Origin: Cyanodermella asteris
Lineage: Eukaryota > Ascomycota > Lecanoromycetes > Ostropales > Stictidaceae
Direction: 5' to 3'
DNA: 64,000 bases
NCBI GenBank assembly: GCA_900618795.1
Contig: UYJD01000016.1
Location: 248,001 to 312,000 of the forward strand
In this document: piece by piece, positions 52,910-64,000 of the stretch
Numbering within the stretch: position 1 is the first letter of the stretch
Layout: every line of letters begins with the position of its first letter
Translations under genes and position numbers: made by a program
The notes under the pieces: generated by a model
What the model was told of the DNA's origin: nothing
Databases searched by the model: none
Seen by the model: the letters and a program-made list of their open reading frames with translations, nothing else

Positions 52910-55895
52910 CTACCTGAGAGTGATAGTGGCATCAGCGCTCCAGATACCCGGGTTCGTCTTGGTCTCCAGCCCCGTAATATACAAAGTCTCATTCTGGTAA
53001 CGGAACTGAGCACCTTGGGCATTCTGTCTTTGACCGCCAATGATAATCTCCGCGCTGCTCGGGCGTGACTTGATCCCAGCAATGGTGAGGTTGCCTAACG
53101 GCAGTCTGTCCTGGTAGTTGCCATTGACCTTGGTCGTCAAGGTGTTGTTGGCAAACGAGAGCTGGGAGGATGTCAGTTTCCACGTCCGGCTTCGAGCCCT
53201 CGGGGCCTTGACTTACACTGATAGTTTTGGTCGCATTCTGTACAATGCTGACACCGTCATCCAAGTAGAGATCGCCTTGCGCCTTTTGGTCTCTGTCGAG
53301 TGCAACGAGCAGACTCCACGGGTTCAATCTCGACGTCTTGGTCGTATTGCCCGGCTTCTGCATGGGAATGATGTATCCACCACGAACATGAATCGGCTGA
53401 TGCACAGTAGGAGCCGAGAGCGTCTTGTTCTCACCGGCCGCTGCCTGTACCCTCTCCAACGTATACCAATCATACCACTGAGTGCCCTCGGCGATGCCTG
53501 GGAATACGCCGGAAACGTTGACGGCGTTCGGCGCCAGAACCGGAGTGACAAGGATAGCTGGTCCGGACATGAACTGCGTCTCGACGGCTCACAGTGAAGG
53601 GTCGTTCGGAAACTCCCAAGGCAGTGCGCGCAACACTGTTTCGCCACGCGTGTTCGCCCGGTAAAACAGCGTATACGTGTACGGCAACAACGCATATCGG
53701 ACCTGCATTATCCTGCGTGTAGCTTCCGATACCGTAGCCCATCTATAAGCTTCCTGGGCAATAGTATTCCGATTATTGTGGCTACGGAAAAGTGGAAACC
53801 AAGCGGAGAGCTGCATCCAGCGAGCGCAGAGGTCGAGGTCGGCGTTGCCGTTGAAGCCGCAAGTTTCGACACCAAAGAACGGGATGCCGGCGATGGAGAA
53901 CTGCAGAGCCTGCGAGATGCCGAAGTACATATTGCCGAACTTGGAATTGGTATCCCCTCCCCAGTGGCCAGCGAAAGCACCAGATCCGGCGAAGGTATTG
54001 CGAGACTGGAAGAAGGGACGCTTATTGTTCTTGGTCGCAACCAGGGCGTTGTAAGTAGCTCGGCCGCTCAAATGCCCGTAGAGATTGTGCAATTCATACT
54101 CACTAGTGCCACTGGCGTCGTTGTGAACAGCGTCGGGCGAGATGACCTGCTTGACCAAGGAGTGCCCGGGAAGGAAGTTGTTGATGGCATATGGTGGGAA
54201 TGTCAGGTTCCGTTGTCCAGGGATAACCGGAGTACGGCCCAGGACAGGGGTCGGCGTCGCCATGGAAGACGGGTATGCTGATGACTGAGACGCCGCCGCC
54301 GCAGAGGCAGAAGCTGCTTCGGTAGCGTTGGTCACCTCGAAGCCTTCGGGATAACGGTAGTCGACTGCGATGTTGGTGTTGGGATCGCCAGGAAGCGGGA
54401 AGGGAACGTGGATAGGGTTCTGGCCAATGTTTCCGCTGCCACAAGATCCAGTGCAGAACGAAGTTGCGTCGTTGACATCAAGCCAGAAGCCGTCGAACTC
54501 TGTCACGTCATGGAAACGTTTGATTTCGTCCGTCCAGAATGCTTGTGTCTTGTCGAGCAGGAAGTCAGGGAAGACAGAGAACCCCGGCCATTCGATACCG
54601 ATGTAATTGCTGCTGTCATTTCTGTTCCTCTTGATATACAGATCCAGAGCTGCACCGCGATCGTAAGTCGTATAGTTGTCGGAGCTGTTGGCAGGATTCG
54701 GAACATAGATATTCGGGTCCAAAATCGGCAGATAGTAGCGACCTTGAGCATGTAGCTTCGCTAAGAATGCCTTGCCAGGTGCCACGTCGTAATGGCCAGG
54801 ATTGTTGGTAAAGTCTCTGTCAACTTTCAGATAATCGAGATCATTCATGATGCCTTCCACCTGAATGCCTTGGGCATCGTAGAGATCCAGGACATCTTGG
54901 AGGTTGGTCCAGTTTTGGTAGCCCCGGCGCAACTGGTGGAAGCCAAGTGCCCAGTACGGGACCAAGCCGGGAGTGTTGATGATGCCAGTGTGATACTGAC
55001 TGATGACTTCCTTCGCTGTTGGTCCGCTAAGGAAGTAGAAATCAAAACTACCACCTAGGGTGCGGTACGTGATGGCATCCGGTCGGAGCAGCCATTCCTG
55101 GCCATGCGCGTTTCTGCCGTATACACCATGCGAAGTTGAAGTGCCATTGCCATAGCGGGCCTCCAAGTACATCGGATGGACACTATGTGCGTTTACGTCC
55201 AAGATCTGATCATTATCCAGGTTGTACGCATTCCAAAAAGTTTGCGTAAAGTTGGTGCCCATTCTGAAGCCACGAAGACTTTCTGCAAGGCCATACACGT
55301 TGTAGTCCGGCACCATAGACGTGACAAGCTCGAGGAACTGGTCCTCGAAAATGATCTTCTTTCCATATGTGCTGAAGATAACCTCCTTGCTCTTGGTCCG
55401 AGAGATCTGGAACTGGAAGCTCGGGTCATTGCTCCACGTGAATTGCAAGTCGCTCGAGTTCTTAGTTGATCCAGCTTCTGGCTCGCCAGCTCGGGTCAGG
55501 CTTGTGTCGAGGATGTACTGAGTCTGATTGCTCGGGCCGAGATATTTCGGCGCGATTCGCACAGCAATTCGCTGCTTGCTCTGGTGCTGGACAACGAGAG
55601 AAAGGTCGCATACGTCGTTGCCATACACGTTACAAGCCGGCCCTGCAAGAGTAAGGTCTGCAATAACGCCGTACACGCTTTCTCGGACATTTGAGGCTTT
55701 ATATCCTGGACACACTGTCTGTGCATTCGGAGCGGTCACGTCCAAGACATTCGGGGTCACGCTGGGCGCATAGTTCGCCGATGAGGCGAGAACGGGTCGA
55801 GCTGGAGTGGGAGGAAATGCTGGAGGGTATTGTGGCTGCTGGGCAAGCACCGAAGCTGCCAGCGCCTGGATGAACAACAACTTCGACCCAAGCAT
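52910..55895 (-). pseudogene. Secreted GH31 alpha-glucosidase with in-frame TGA
   Basis: Minus strand, two exons (53217-55895 and 52910-53161; 54-nt intron GTAAGT...CCCAG); 976 codons. Signal peptide MLGSKLLFIQALAASVLAQ from the ATG at 55895. GH31 marks: LVPYWALGFHQLRRGYQNW, VEGIMNDLDYL, the nucleophile region FDGFWLDVNDATSF, SRNTFAGSGAFAGHWGGDTN (acid/base side), IPFFGVETCGF, and WMQLSAWFPLFRSHNNRNT. It would release glucose from maltose or starch oligomers outside the cell. At codon 769 (53589-53591) a TGA interrupts the frame between WEFPNDPSL and AVETQFMSGPAILVTP, inside the conserved C-terminal part. Downstream the same frame and the last intron remain intact, so the lesion looks young, polymorphic or an assembly error. 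The only possible intron there is 19 nt, too short. A product ending at the TGA would lack the C-terminal domain. Confidence 0.85.
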
Positions 55896-56752
55896 ACTGA
55901 GAATAGGAGATGGCTTCACCAAACCAAGGGAAGCAACACGGATACAGAAGCAGACGGACCATGCTCGCCGGGATCATGGAGGCAATATACAAGCTTGAGG
56001 AGCTTCAAAAGCTTACCTTCAGGTACCGATCCACGATCGATTCACCAGTAAGGAGTTGCATCATACTGCTTGGACAATGCCATATCGTGCCAGAAGTCAA
56101 CCATTCAGGAACGTGTATTGCCCATGAGCTTCAAGTTCGTTCCGGAAAAGTAGCTAGTCCATGTGCCCGGCGATCTTCCCCGCAAAATTTGTCACGAAGG
56201 TTTGGCTCGACGTCACGATCGTTTACACAGCGCATTCCCCATATGGCTATATACTGTATAGAGGTTCGCCTATTGTACTGGCGTGCTTGAGAAGCGCATC
56301 GTTATGTGTGATTACTTTTTCAAGCTTCACACGCCACACCAAGCAAAAAGTGTTGAAAAATTATGGCAGGTCTTGAGGACAATTTTGAAACCGAGGGCGA
56401 ACTGTTCGCGTCCGACGGCTTACTACATGCTGTGTAAGCCGCTAAAAGGACTCGATATGTCTTCTGCTTCAATCTTGGTCGTCGGAAGGAAGACGTTGAA
56501 GACGCTATGGTCGAACGCGTTGGACAAGCTCACTGCGCGGAATGTGGGGGCTCCGAAGCTCCGGCCACAGGAAGTCAGGTATGTGTCCGACACGACCTTC
56601 ATTCCTCTGGTCAACATTCTTGCAAGTCGGGAGAGCTTCTTAGTCCATTTAGCATGCAAAATCTGGGTGAGCGTGCGTCAAAGTTTGATTTGAGCTGGGG
56701 CAGATCGTCAATGCTGTATCGTCTATATAACCATGACCGAGGATTTTCTTGC
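55896..56752. other. Intergenic region
   Basis: About 860 bases between the GH31 start and the OYE relic 3' end. No coherent ORF; GH31 promoter. Confidence 0.35.
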
Positions 56753-58217
56753 TCAATCCACTGTCTTCGCCGACGGGTAAAAGCCCAAGGCCATCAAAAC
56801 ACCAATCGCCAAAGATCGAATCCCAACAATCACCTCTGCAAGTCCATCCCTCAAAACCATCATCGGAAGTGAGAGGTTCGGGTCACTCTTCAAACCACGT
56901 CCAAGCCTTCTCATATTATGGTAGAAGAACTGAATCCCAATTCCAGAACCAACAATCTTGGCAGGGATCAGGTTCGGAAGCCATTGACCCTTGATCTGGA
57001 AGCTGATGCCGAAAGCATCCGCATCCGAAACTGCGGGATTCAGTAGCTTGTCGCGCTGAAGAGTGGGCTCGAGAACCGCCGCTCGACTTAGACCAATCAT
57101 GTCTGTAACTCCACTCTCGATGCCGTCCGCCATACCGACACGGCTGCGATAACCGCCGGATAGCTGAATGGGTACATACGTCTTGCCTTCCTTCTTGCGC
57201 TCGGCCTGTATAGTCTGCACTTTTTCCGCGAATGTGGTGTAGAAGGCTTCTCTGATGCGTGTGCTTTCCTTCTTGACTGGCGCCTTATCCATCGTCTTCT
57301 CGTTGAAGCTGATGTGCAGTCCGCTGGTCTTTTGCTCGGCGTTACCGCCACTGATTTCCACAAAGTCGATCATGCCGCATTCGATCAGCCAGCGTACCTG
57401 CTCAAGACCCTCCTCTACTTGCAGGCCCGCGTCGTCACCCATGTAGTCTGCCGAGTTCAACTTGACACCGACGCAGAAGGGCGGTGGATATTCTGCCCGA
57501 ATTTCTCGAACCAATCTCTTGAGTAAAGCCATTCGCCGTTCGGCATCACCACCGTATGCATCGTTCCGGCGATTCGTATACGGCGAAAGGAATTGACTGA
57601 GCAAGAATCCATGCGCACCATGAAGTTGAATACCGTCGAACCCGGCTCGATAAGCGACCCGTGCAGAATGCTTGAGCATTTCGACGAGCTCGTCTATCTC
57701 TTCCAAAGTCATGGCCTTCGGCAACCCCAAGAATTTATCAATTGCCATCCTATCCAGCCACCCATCACCAAGCTTGACCGGAACACTAGACGGGCACCAG
57801 GTCTGCATATCAGCGGGCCGAACGCCAGCGCCTTTCTGCGACATCCTACCCGAATGTGCCAATTGAACAACGCATGGTGTGCCTTTTGCTTTTGCTATTG
57901 ATGCCCACTCTTTCCACGCTTCAAAATGTTTCCCGCTGAGAGAGTCTTTGTGGCATACGACATCGCCAGGTACGCTGAGGAACCGAAGGTCTATTTGGAC
58001 CTGACCGGTTATGATGAGGCCGTAGTCGGCGCCAGCTCATTGAGTATAGAGGTTTCTGAACGTGTCGACGGGAGGATCAAATAGAGGGGCGCTGGCGAGA
58101 GTCTCTTGCATGGGACATTTTACCAGCCTGTTTGGAAGTGAGGCCGCACGGTAGCGTCAAGAGCGATCCGATAATCTCCCTCGCGGATGGCGAGAGCTTT
58201 TTGGTTTCAGTAGCCAT
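56753..58217 (-). pseudogene. Old-yellow-enzyme-family FMN oxidoreductase, disrupted near its N-terminus
   Basis: Minus strand, about 488 codons if whole. The ATG at 58217 starts MATETKKLSPSAREIIGSLL and runs to LPCGLTSK. Then the conserved continuation NRLVKCPMQETLA is found in the next frame (2-base loss near 58130). A TGA at 58037-58039 falls in LYTQ-TGA-AGADYGLIITGQ, where relatives have Trp. From there to 56753 the frame is open and well conserved: VVQLAHSGRMSQKGAG, GFDGIQLHGAHGFLLSQFLSP, NRRNDAYGGDAERR, GVKLNSADYM. The fold would be an FMN TIM barrel reducing activated alkenes with NAD(P)H. The C-terminal part carries a hydrophobic end (MMVLRDGLAEVIVGI..ALGF). Two independent lesions in an otherwise intact reading suggest recent pseudogenisation or sequence error; an intron explanation does not fit either site. 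Confidence 0.82.
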
Positions 58218-60376
58218 GGCGATCGCTGTAAGAACTGAGGAGACAATAGGAGAGGGCGATTGTGCAAGTACGATGCTGTGAGCGAATTTGTCAATACCCA
58301 GGCTTACCGGGCCATAGATATCATGTACTCAACGAGAACGCAACACAAAGAACAGGACGAGATTGAAGCACAAGTCAAACGTGAAACACAACCACGAGCA
58401 AGTACGGCCACGAGAGCTCAAACATATCAGAGCACGAGAATGTTAGTCGGCAGCCCTGCCGCGGAGAACAACGTCTCAACTGAGGCTAAGTAATAGATAA
58501 GGAACCGCACAGCTGCTGTTGCAGCTTGACATGACTTGGCCTTGCAGATAGGTCGATAGGAAGCTCCGACGACTCGAGTCTGGAGAGTGGAGGGTTGTAA
58601 ACGGGTACATCGGATGGGCCATGACGTTGGAGGCTCGCCGAGGTCTAGACCGCGCGAAAATAAGGTCCAAACCATAATTGAGCTCGACTTCGCTCAGCCT
58701 CTGACTATGGCTGGCTCCGTTCGACCGGTGGCCGGGCATGCAGAGACAGATCTTGGTAGATGCTACATCGCTGGTTGCAGGTTTAGGGACGCCGATGCAG
58801 AGAGGAGCCAGTGGAATGCTCTTCGAATGCGTTGGAGTCGTGCAAAAGCCGTGGTCGGCATTGAATGGGTCAACTGCACGACGGCACATCTTCAGCAGTC
58901 GCCGTCTTGCAGAGGCTCAAGGCGGACGAGAAAGTCGTGTCGGATGCACCAAGAGGACCACCTTTAGACGTCCTTCATGAATTACTCAAATACCGAAGCG
59001 TGATTGTATCTCGCATGGTGCACCAGCCGCAAACTCCGATCGTACCTATAACAGATCCATCCTGGTCAGTAGAACGGTCGTGTTGTGAGTAGAAGTCGGA
59101 TTATTTCACGCACCGAATCTCGCTTATATGCCCAGGGATGTAGCAGTGCAGATTGCAACGGCAGATGGGCCCGCTCGAGAGGAAGATCGTGGTTCCCACG
59201 CCGCATGTAAAGCAAGGCTGAACCTATCAAAACCGCTTCCCCGGCTGATTTCGACCAAGACAGTTCAGCGTCCGGTACTTTCCGGGCTCAATGAAATCGA
59301 TGCCCAAGTCATGATGCATGCGAATCATCCGAACCGTCGATAGGTGCAACTGCGACCGGATGTTGAATGTGGAGATTGCTGCGACAACGGCGGTGCCCGA
59401 AAAAAATGAGAGTCACCTGTGGCTGAGGAAGATCTCAACGAATGTCTGTACCAGTGTCCACATCCCCCGGCCAAATTGTGTGTAGTTGGAGTTTCCCAGA
59501 ATAGATCTCGAGCTGACCGGTATTCGGTCAATGGAATGGGCGTGCCCACAATGGCTTGTGTCGAGACCTGCAATTGCCCAATTTGACTGGACACAGACAA
59601 CGAAAATTGCTTGCACGCTTCCGTCATGTATGCACGAAGAGATCGAAGCTCAGAATGTCGGTTTGCACAGTGTGAATTAGTGTTTCTACCCATATCATGA
59701 TAATGTATCGCGGTGCATATCAGTGTAGACAATTGCGGCTAGATAGATATAATCCGTGGTAGTGATCTAGACTTTCGATTTCCCCAGACTCCCAGCTTAC
59801 GCCACCAACCGGCCGATCGTCGCAGCCGGACCCAAAGATCTTTCCGCTGGGCTCAAACTCTCTACTTCGTGGCCAACCACAAGGCCCTTTCTCCTCGCCT
59901 CGTGCAGCAACATGATGACGAGTGCATGTTTCGCGGCGATCTTTCGCCGAGCGAGGCCTCTCGCCACCTTGCATATGACATGATAGGCTTGCGTGCTGTC
60001 GCAGAAGGCGAGCCACGTGCTCGTGTGTGCTGTCGACCTGGAGCGCTGAAATCGTTCTCCGTTTTTGAAGTGATCGTCATGGTTCTGAATTGATGGATGC
60101 CGATGGCGGCGTGAACACTTCCATCTCCGCGCAGGAAGAAGCCGCTGCCAATTGTGAGTGGGCTCGAGGGATATACTGTTGAAAGAGTGATAGCGGCTTG
60201 CTGCACTCCCCATGAAGACGCTGCTAGGTCGCAGCCTGAACCCATCTCGTCGACAGCAGGAACAGCAAAATACGTAGGTTGCCGTCTCAAGCTGATATGA
60301 CGAATGATGATATTGCGTCGAGGGGATCAAGGAGATTTATGTCGAGAATGTGATGTTTCGACTGTGGTTCAGAATT
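58218..60376. other. Gene-poor region
   Basis: About 2.2 kb. Between about 59720 and 60330 three minus-strand frames are open at once; one reads FFLRGDGSVHAAIGIHQF and another ICKVARGLARRKIAAKHALV. I cannot decide whether a spliced gene lies there. No transposon motifs seen. Confidence 0.35.
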
Positions 60377-60781
60377 TCACGATGCTGACAGACGCACGAC
60401 ATCGTTCTCGAGCTTCTGGGCCCACGCTTTCAGCTCTCTAGCGAAGAGTCCTCTTTCTGCGGCAACGGTCGCCAACGCCACGGTGTCAGTAGCAAGCTTC
60501 CGCACAATGTCGGTAACATGTGTGACGGTGTAGCAGTCGAGATAGCCTGGAATGGTTGGTTCAATTTTCCAGATAGTCATGACGACCATCTCCACTCTGG
60601 CGTCGTAGTTGCGAATGGCCATCTGCTTTCTGTACCAGGCTTTGCTGCCTTGCTTGTCTTCGAGGTGCCTGAGCGATGACTTGATAGTCCGTGCAGCATC
60701 CTGGATTTGCTTGAGGTTGGTGGCAAGTGAGCGAAGGTACTGTGTTGCCTGGCTTGGGGAAAGTTCTGTGCAAATCGACAT
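60377..60781 (-). CDS. Small helical protein, unknown function
   Basis: A 134-aa ORF with a true ATG (MSICTELSPSQATQYL). It reads as a coherent all-helical protein with amphipathic heptads: YLRSLATNLKQIQDAARTIK, AWYRKQMAIRNYDARVEMVV, VTDIVRKLATDTVALATVAA and ELKAWAQKLENDVVRL. No signal peptide, no Cys clusters. Charge distribution and helix continuity are better than in the surrounding noise ORFs, which is my reason for listing it. It stands alone in a gene-poor stretch; it could be a lineage-specific gene or a remnant of a longer one. No family recognised. Confidence 0.5.
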   Translation of the reverse strand: MSICTELSPSQATQYLRSLATNLKQIQDAARTIKSSLRHLEDKQGSKAWYRKQMAIRNYDARVEMVVMTIWKIEPTIPGYLDCYTVTHVTDIVRKLATDTVALATVAAERGLFARELKAWAQKLENDVVRLSAS

Positions 60782-63700
60782 ATTGTTATCGTCAAGAATA
60801 TAGGAGCTGACTAGATGGAGTTTCGACAGCAGTCTGCTGAGAGGCTAAAAGAGGGGGGATCGTATCAGCTCAAGTACAATCTGTTGGATCACCCCATACC
60901 ACGCATCAGAATTCGTATCAGATAACATCCTTTCCGGAAAGGTGAGTAACCGGAGCCGCGCTGGCCAAGCCAGTCGACTCAGTATCCACACTCAAACCCT
61001 CGAACAGATCAGGTCTTCCGCTCAGCTCAGCCATGGGCCGCTCATCAACGCAAGACATCTAGCTCCGCATTTGCAACGGTACCTTGGGACTTGCAGCAGA
61101 GCCTCTGTGCGTCCAGCCAAGCCTAGGTGAGACAACGGATAAAGCCAGAGAGCAGCAAGTGTGCCAATTGTTCATGCACTCCGAGCGGGAAGCATCTGCA
61201 AAACATGGCTTCCAGACGCCTCTGTCCAAGACGGATCCACGCGAGTGGGGTATGCACTCTCTGATCATCGATGACTTTGGCGCAACCGCTGGCACGAGGT
61301 GACAGGTTGACGGCATGAATCTTGGAGAGCATCTCGGTCACGCGGACGGCAGCCAATGAGATGGTGCTTTCATCTCGAATGGCTGCTGGGCAAACCCCTC
61401 TATAGTCCTGGGTCTAGAAACACGGGCACAAGCACCGCTGCAAGGTTGTGTATAGTGTAGACGTCCGCAACCAGGCGTATGACAACAAGACTGTAAGGCT
61501 AGAGATCGAGCCGGAATCATCCTTGTTCAGGCAGCGGTCTGGAGGTGGCGAAATGTGGCAGACAACACCACCCAACGCAATTCTGCGTGAGAACGCTCCC
61601 CACAACCGTGGACAAGGTAACAAATCTGCAGTGGCGCATTTGATGGCGGTATTTCTTGGCAGATCTCAGGATCTGAAAAGGCAATCTGGACATGGCCATT
61701 GCCAGATGCAGAAAAAAAGAGGGTGCTCACCGGTGAAAGTCGGTCGACTTGTAAGCCCTGAGGGGTAAGCATGCTGGTTTCTGATCAAACCAAAGACGCA
61801 TGAAGGCCGTTGTGTAGGACCAAGGATGTTTGGAGTGCTAGGCAAGAAAATGGGAACGCCAGCAGAACGCCGTGAGCGGGGATGCAGCTACAGTCAGAAG
61901 ACGGCATCCAGACGCCTATGGGACCTCTGGATTGTGGTGCCATGTCCAGTCCAGGAGGTGTAAGACATGCTATCAGCTTAAGTGACACAGGTGGAGCCCC
62001 GACCGATGCCAATGCCACGCGTGGAGACGGATGCATGATCAGATGATGACCGAGCATTGTCTGGTATGCATACCTACGTAGTAGCCGGGACTGAGATATG
62101 TGGCCACGTAGAGCTTGACGCAACATCGTAGCGATGGAGTGTGGAAGGCGTCAGGTGAGATCGAGGCGCCTTGAAAATGCTTGACGCTGCCGACGCCACA
62201 AAAGCGCCTCACTGTGCGGCGTTCGGGGCGTGCGCAGTGCCGACATTTGAGGTGGAACGAAGACTTCTTTGCAGCCATCTCGTTGCTCTGCGTCCGCGAC
62301 GACCATCATCGTGGCCTCCACTGGCAAACCCCCTCATGAGCACCGCGACCGTGGGCATGCAGCTGCAGAATGGGACACCGCGTCGTCAGCGGTCGATTTG
62401 TGGCGCGAACCACTGCCCCAGCAGAACAAATAAAGCAGCCCTCCACCATGGTTCTGGAGGTCGCGAAACGCGGTAGTCTGCAAGATGCTGTCTCTCGGCG
62501 TCGCGTTATGCTCCAAAATAGACAGGTCAGCAACCCATTTGGGTCACGGACTCGCGGGCCCGGTAAGACAACTCGGTGCGAGGTTGCTATCCAGGCGCAT
62601 TTGACCACGCAACGCCAGATGGTGAACGTGCAACACGAGAACCACCGATCGTCACCCATATCACGTCCGACTTTGAGTGGTATCCCATCATGAGCCTAGC
62701 GGCTCTTATCGAATGCGAGAATGCCAGGCCAACTGTCTCAGAATGCTGCAGTGTGTCTAGGCAAGTAAATTTGGGTACGTGGAACCGGCCAGCTCTCCAG
62801 GTCAAGCTCTGTCCACGACTGGAGCTGCTTTACATATCTGGTAAAGTATAGACTACGATGCCTTAATTTGGAAACCTGCTCCAAGGCATGTTCCGAGTTC
62901 TGAAGATGGCGACACTGCCGGCATCTGTTCCGTTGCGTGGACTCGGATCGGGTCATGTTCGTTTCTCGAAAATGGACGAATGCTGTCCCAATTGTGCAAT
63001 TTGTGTCGGCGAGAAGGTGCCTGGGCACTAGATTCTTAGCGATTCTATCCCATTTGTCTGTTTGGTCCCCAGTGCAACGTGAGCTCACCATGGTGACCTC
63101 CTCTTCCGGATTTCGTTGGAGTGATTGGCGTTGATAGTACCTATTGAACAGGCTGAGGGGAGTTCTGGGCTCGGTTCGACGTCCGACTTCGAGTCCACCT
63201 CGTTGCTTCGGTTCCACGCAGTAATGCGCCAAAGGCACAAGAAGAGCTGTGTGGGGTAAGGCCATATAGTAGGATCATGGTATTGATTACCTCATATAAA
63301 CTAACCAGCTTCGTGTGCTTCTGGTCCCTTTCAGAACTCTTTCTTTCAAGCCTTGCAATGTCTAACAAGCATTTACAATGAGTCCCCATACAATAAGAGC
63401 GTGGCATACGATGTTGCGCTTCCTCCTCTATCATGAAAGTCGATGCAACAGAAACGTTTGACTGGATCACAAGCCACGCCATCCAGAACCCTACGAGGCC
63501 CCTTCTTTCTCTCAAGACCGTCCCCTCTTCGAACTCGTCGGTTCTGCGTCGTTGTCGTTTCAAAAAACAAAACACAGTACCCAAGGAGAGAGCGTTGCCC
63601 AATTTGCCTGAAACGCGAACACTAGGTAACAGCCTCACCAAAACTGACCGTTGGATATGCAGACGAAAGTAAAAACCCCAACACCATGCTCATGCCGGAG

Positions 63701-64000
63701 GTATTTGCATAGTGATCTTGTGCCATCGCAACTTGTATTGCTCTGACGAACGAGGCTCTCCAATGGCACAACCCGTCCTCGGCCACATGCGAGCGCATCA
63801 AACCATCTTTGCAAGTTGCAAGTCCCACCTGCGCAGCTCTTTACATGCACCAAAGCGACCTAGTCCGAGGACTTGTCCGTGGTGAGAAGTTTGGGTATTT
63901 AGTCAGGACAGCGAAAGCTTGCGTGCCAGGGCCTCGCATACGAGAACTTTGCACAGACCGTGCAGCATCTTCAGAGCCAGACCTTGCCATCAGGACGCTG
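60782..64000. other. 3.2-kb gene-poor right edge
   Basis: Only short, mutually overlapping ORFs on both strands, none with a recognisable domain, signal peptide or credible splice continuation. Base composition is not conspicuously AT-rich, so strong RIP is not indicated. No telomere-type TTAGGG array, long repeat or transposase motif was noticed. Confidence 0.4.

Noticed and set aside
53589-58039. TGA read as Trp (changed genetic code) because two TGAs fall at or near conserved positions
   Set aside because: All other genes in the window use TGA as a normal stop, and the OYE gene also has a frameshift.
59720-60330. Three overlapping minus-strand ORFs that might form a spliced gene
   Set aside because: No splice combination gave a clearly better protein and no motif could be identified.
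62738-63641. Two minus-strand ORFs of 166-175 aa near the right edge
   Set aside because: Mixed composition, no conserved-looking blocks, and not joinable with good splice sites.
58218-64000. Transposon, retroelement or RIP-degraded repeat
   Set aside because: No reverse transcriptase, integrase or transposase motifs, no terminal repeats noticed, and no obvious AT enrichment.

Overview
The window looks like nuclear DNA of a filamentous ascomycete (Pezizomycotina), most likely a Dothideomycete. The evidence is short introns (44-144 nt) with GTAAGT/GTATGT-type donors and CTAAC-like branch sites, compact genes on both strands, and fungus-specific genes: cutinase, Thr/Ser-rich GPI cell-wall protein, F-box/LRR protein, pisatin-demethylase-like P450 and triphosphatase-type cap enzyme. 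I found no rRNA, tRNA, CRISPR array, or transposon or virus-like ORF that I can defend.

Layout. 0-8 kb: Mediator kinase CDK8/Ssn3, a small secreted protein, a short basic protein, a conserved single-pass membrane protein and a MEMO1-family protein with a long Arg/Gly-rich tail. 8-10.5 kb has no recognisable gene. 10.5-21.3 kb is mostly housekeeping: a cytochrome b5-acyl-CoA dehydrogenase fusion, recyclin-1 (its F-box start lies in a small upstream exon that I reconstructed), succinate dehydrogenase iron-sulfur subunit, a 91-aa two-exon protein, a CobW-type metal GTPase and a SET-domain protein. 22.7-28 kb: cutinase with a Gly/Ser tail, a large disordered charged protein and a GPI-type wall protein. 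29-38.6 kb: diphthamide synthesis (DPH2), mRNA capping (CET1), proteasome (RPN2) and an alpha/beta hydrolase. 39.6-50 kb is more accessory: secreted Cys-rich protein, 2-oxoglutarate dioxygenase, F-box/LRR protein, HAD phosphatase with an unresolved 3' extension, a four-exon MFS anion transporter and a cytochrome P450. 50.9-58.2 kb: glucose-6-phosphate 1-epimerase, then a secreted GH31 alpha-glucosidase with an in-frame TGA and an old-yellow-enzyme gene with a frameshift and a stop. From 58.2 kb to the end there is almost nothing readable except one 134-aa helical ORF.

The genes do not form one pathway. The left and centre are core eukaryotic functions (transcription, capping, translation-factor modification, proteolysis, recycling, respiration). 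Cutinase, the secreted proteins, P450, MFS and GH31 suit a plant-associated or saprophytic lifestyle. The right edge looks like a decaying, gene-poor compartment: two adjacent enzyme genes carry lesions and are followed by about 6 kb of nearly empty sequence. I see no secondary-metabolite backbone gene. I did not find a convincing undescribed multi-gene system. The best leads are the MEMO tail, the HAD 3' extension with its ATGA overlap, and the paired lesions at the right edge.
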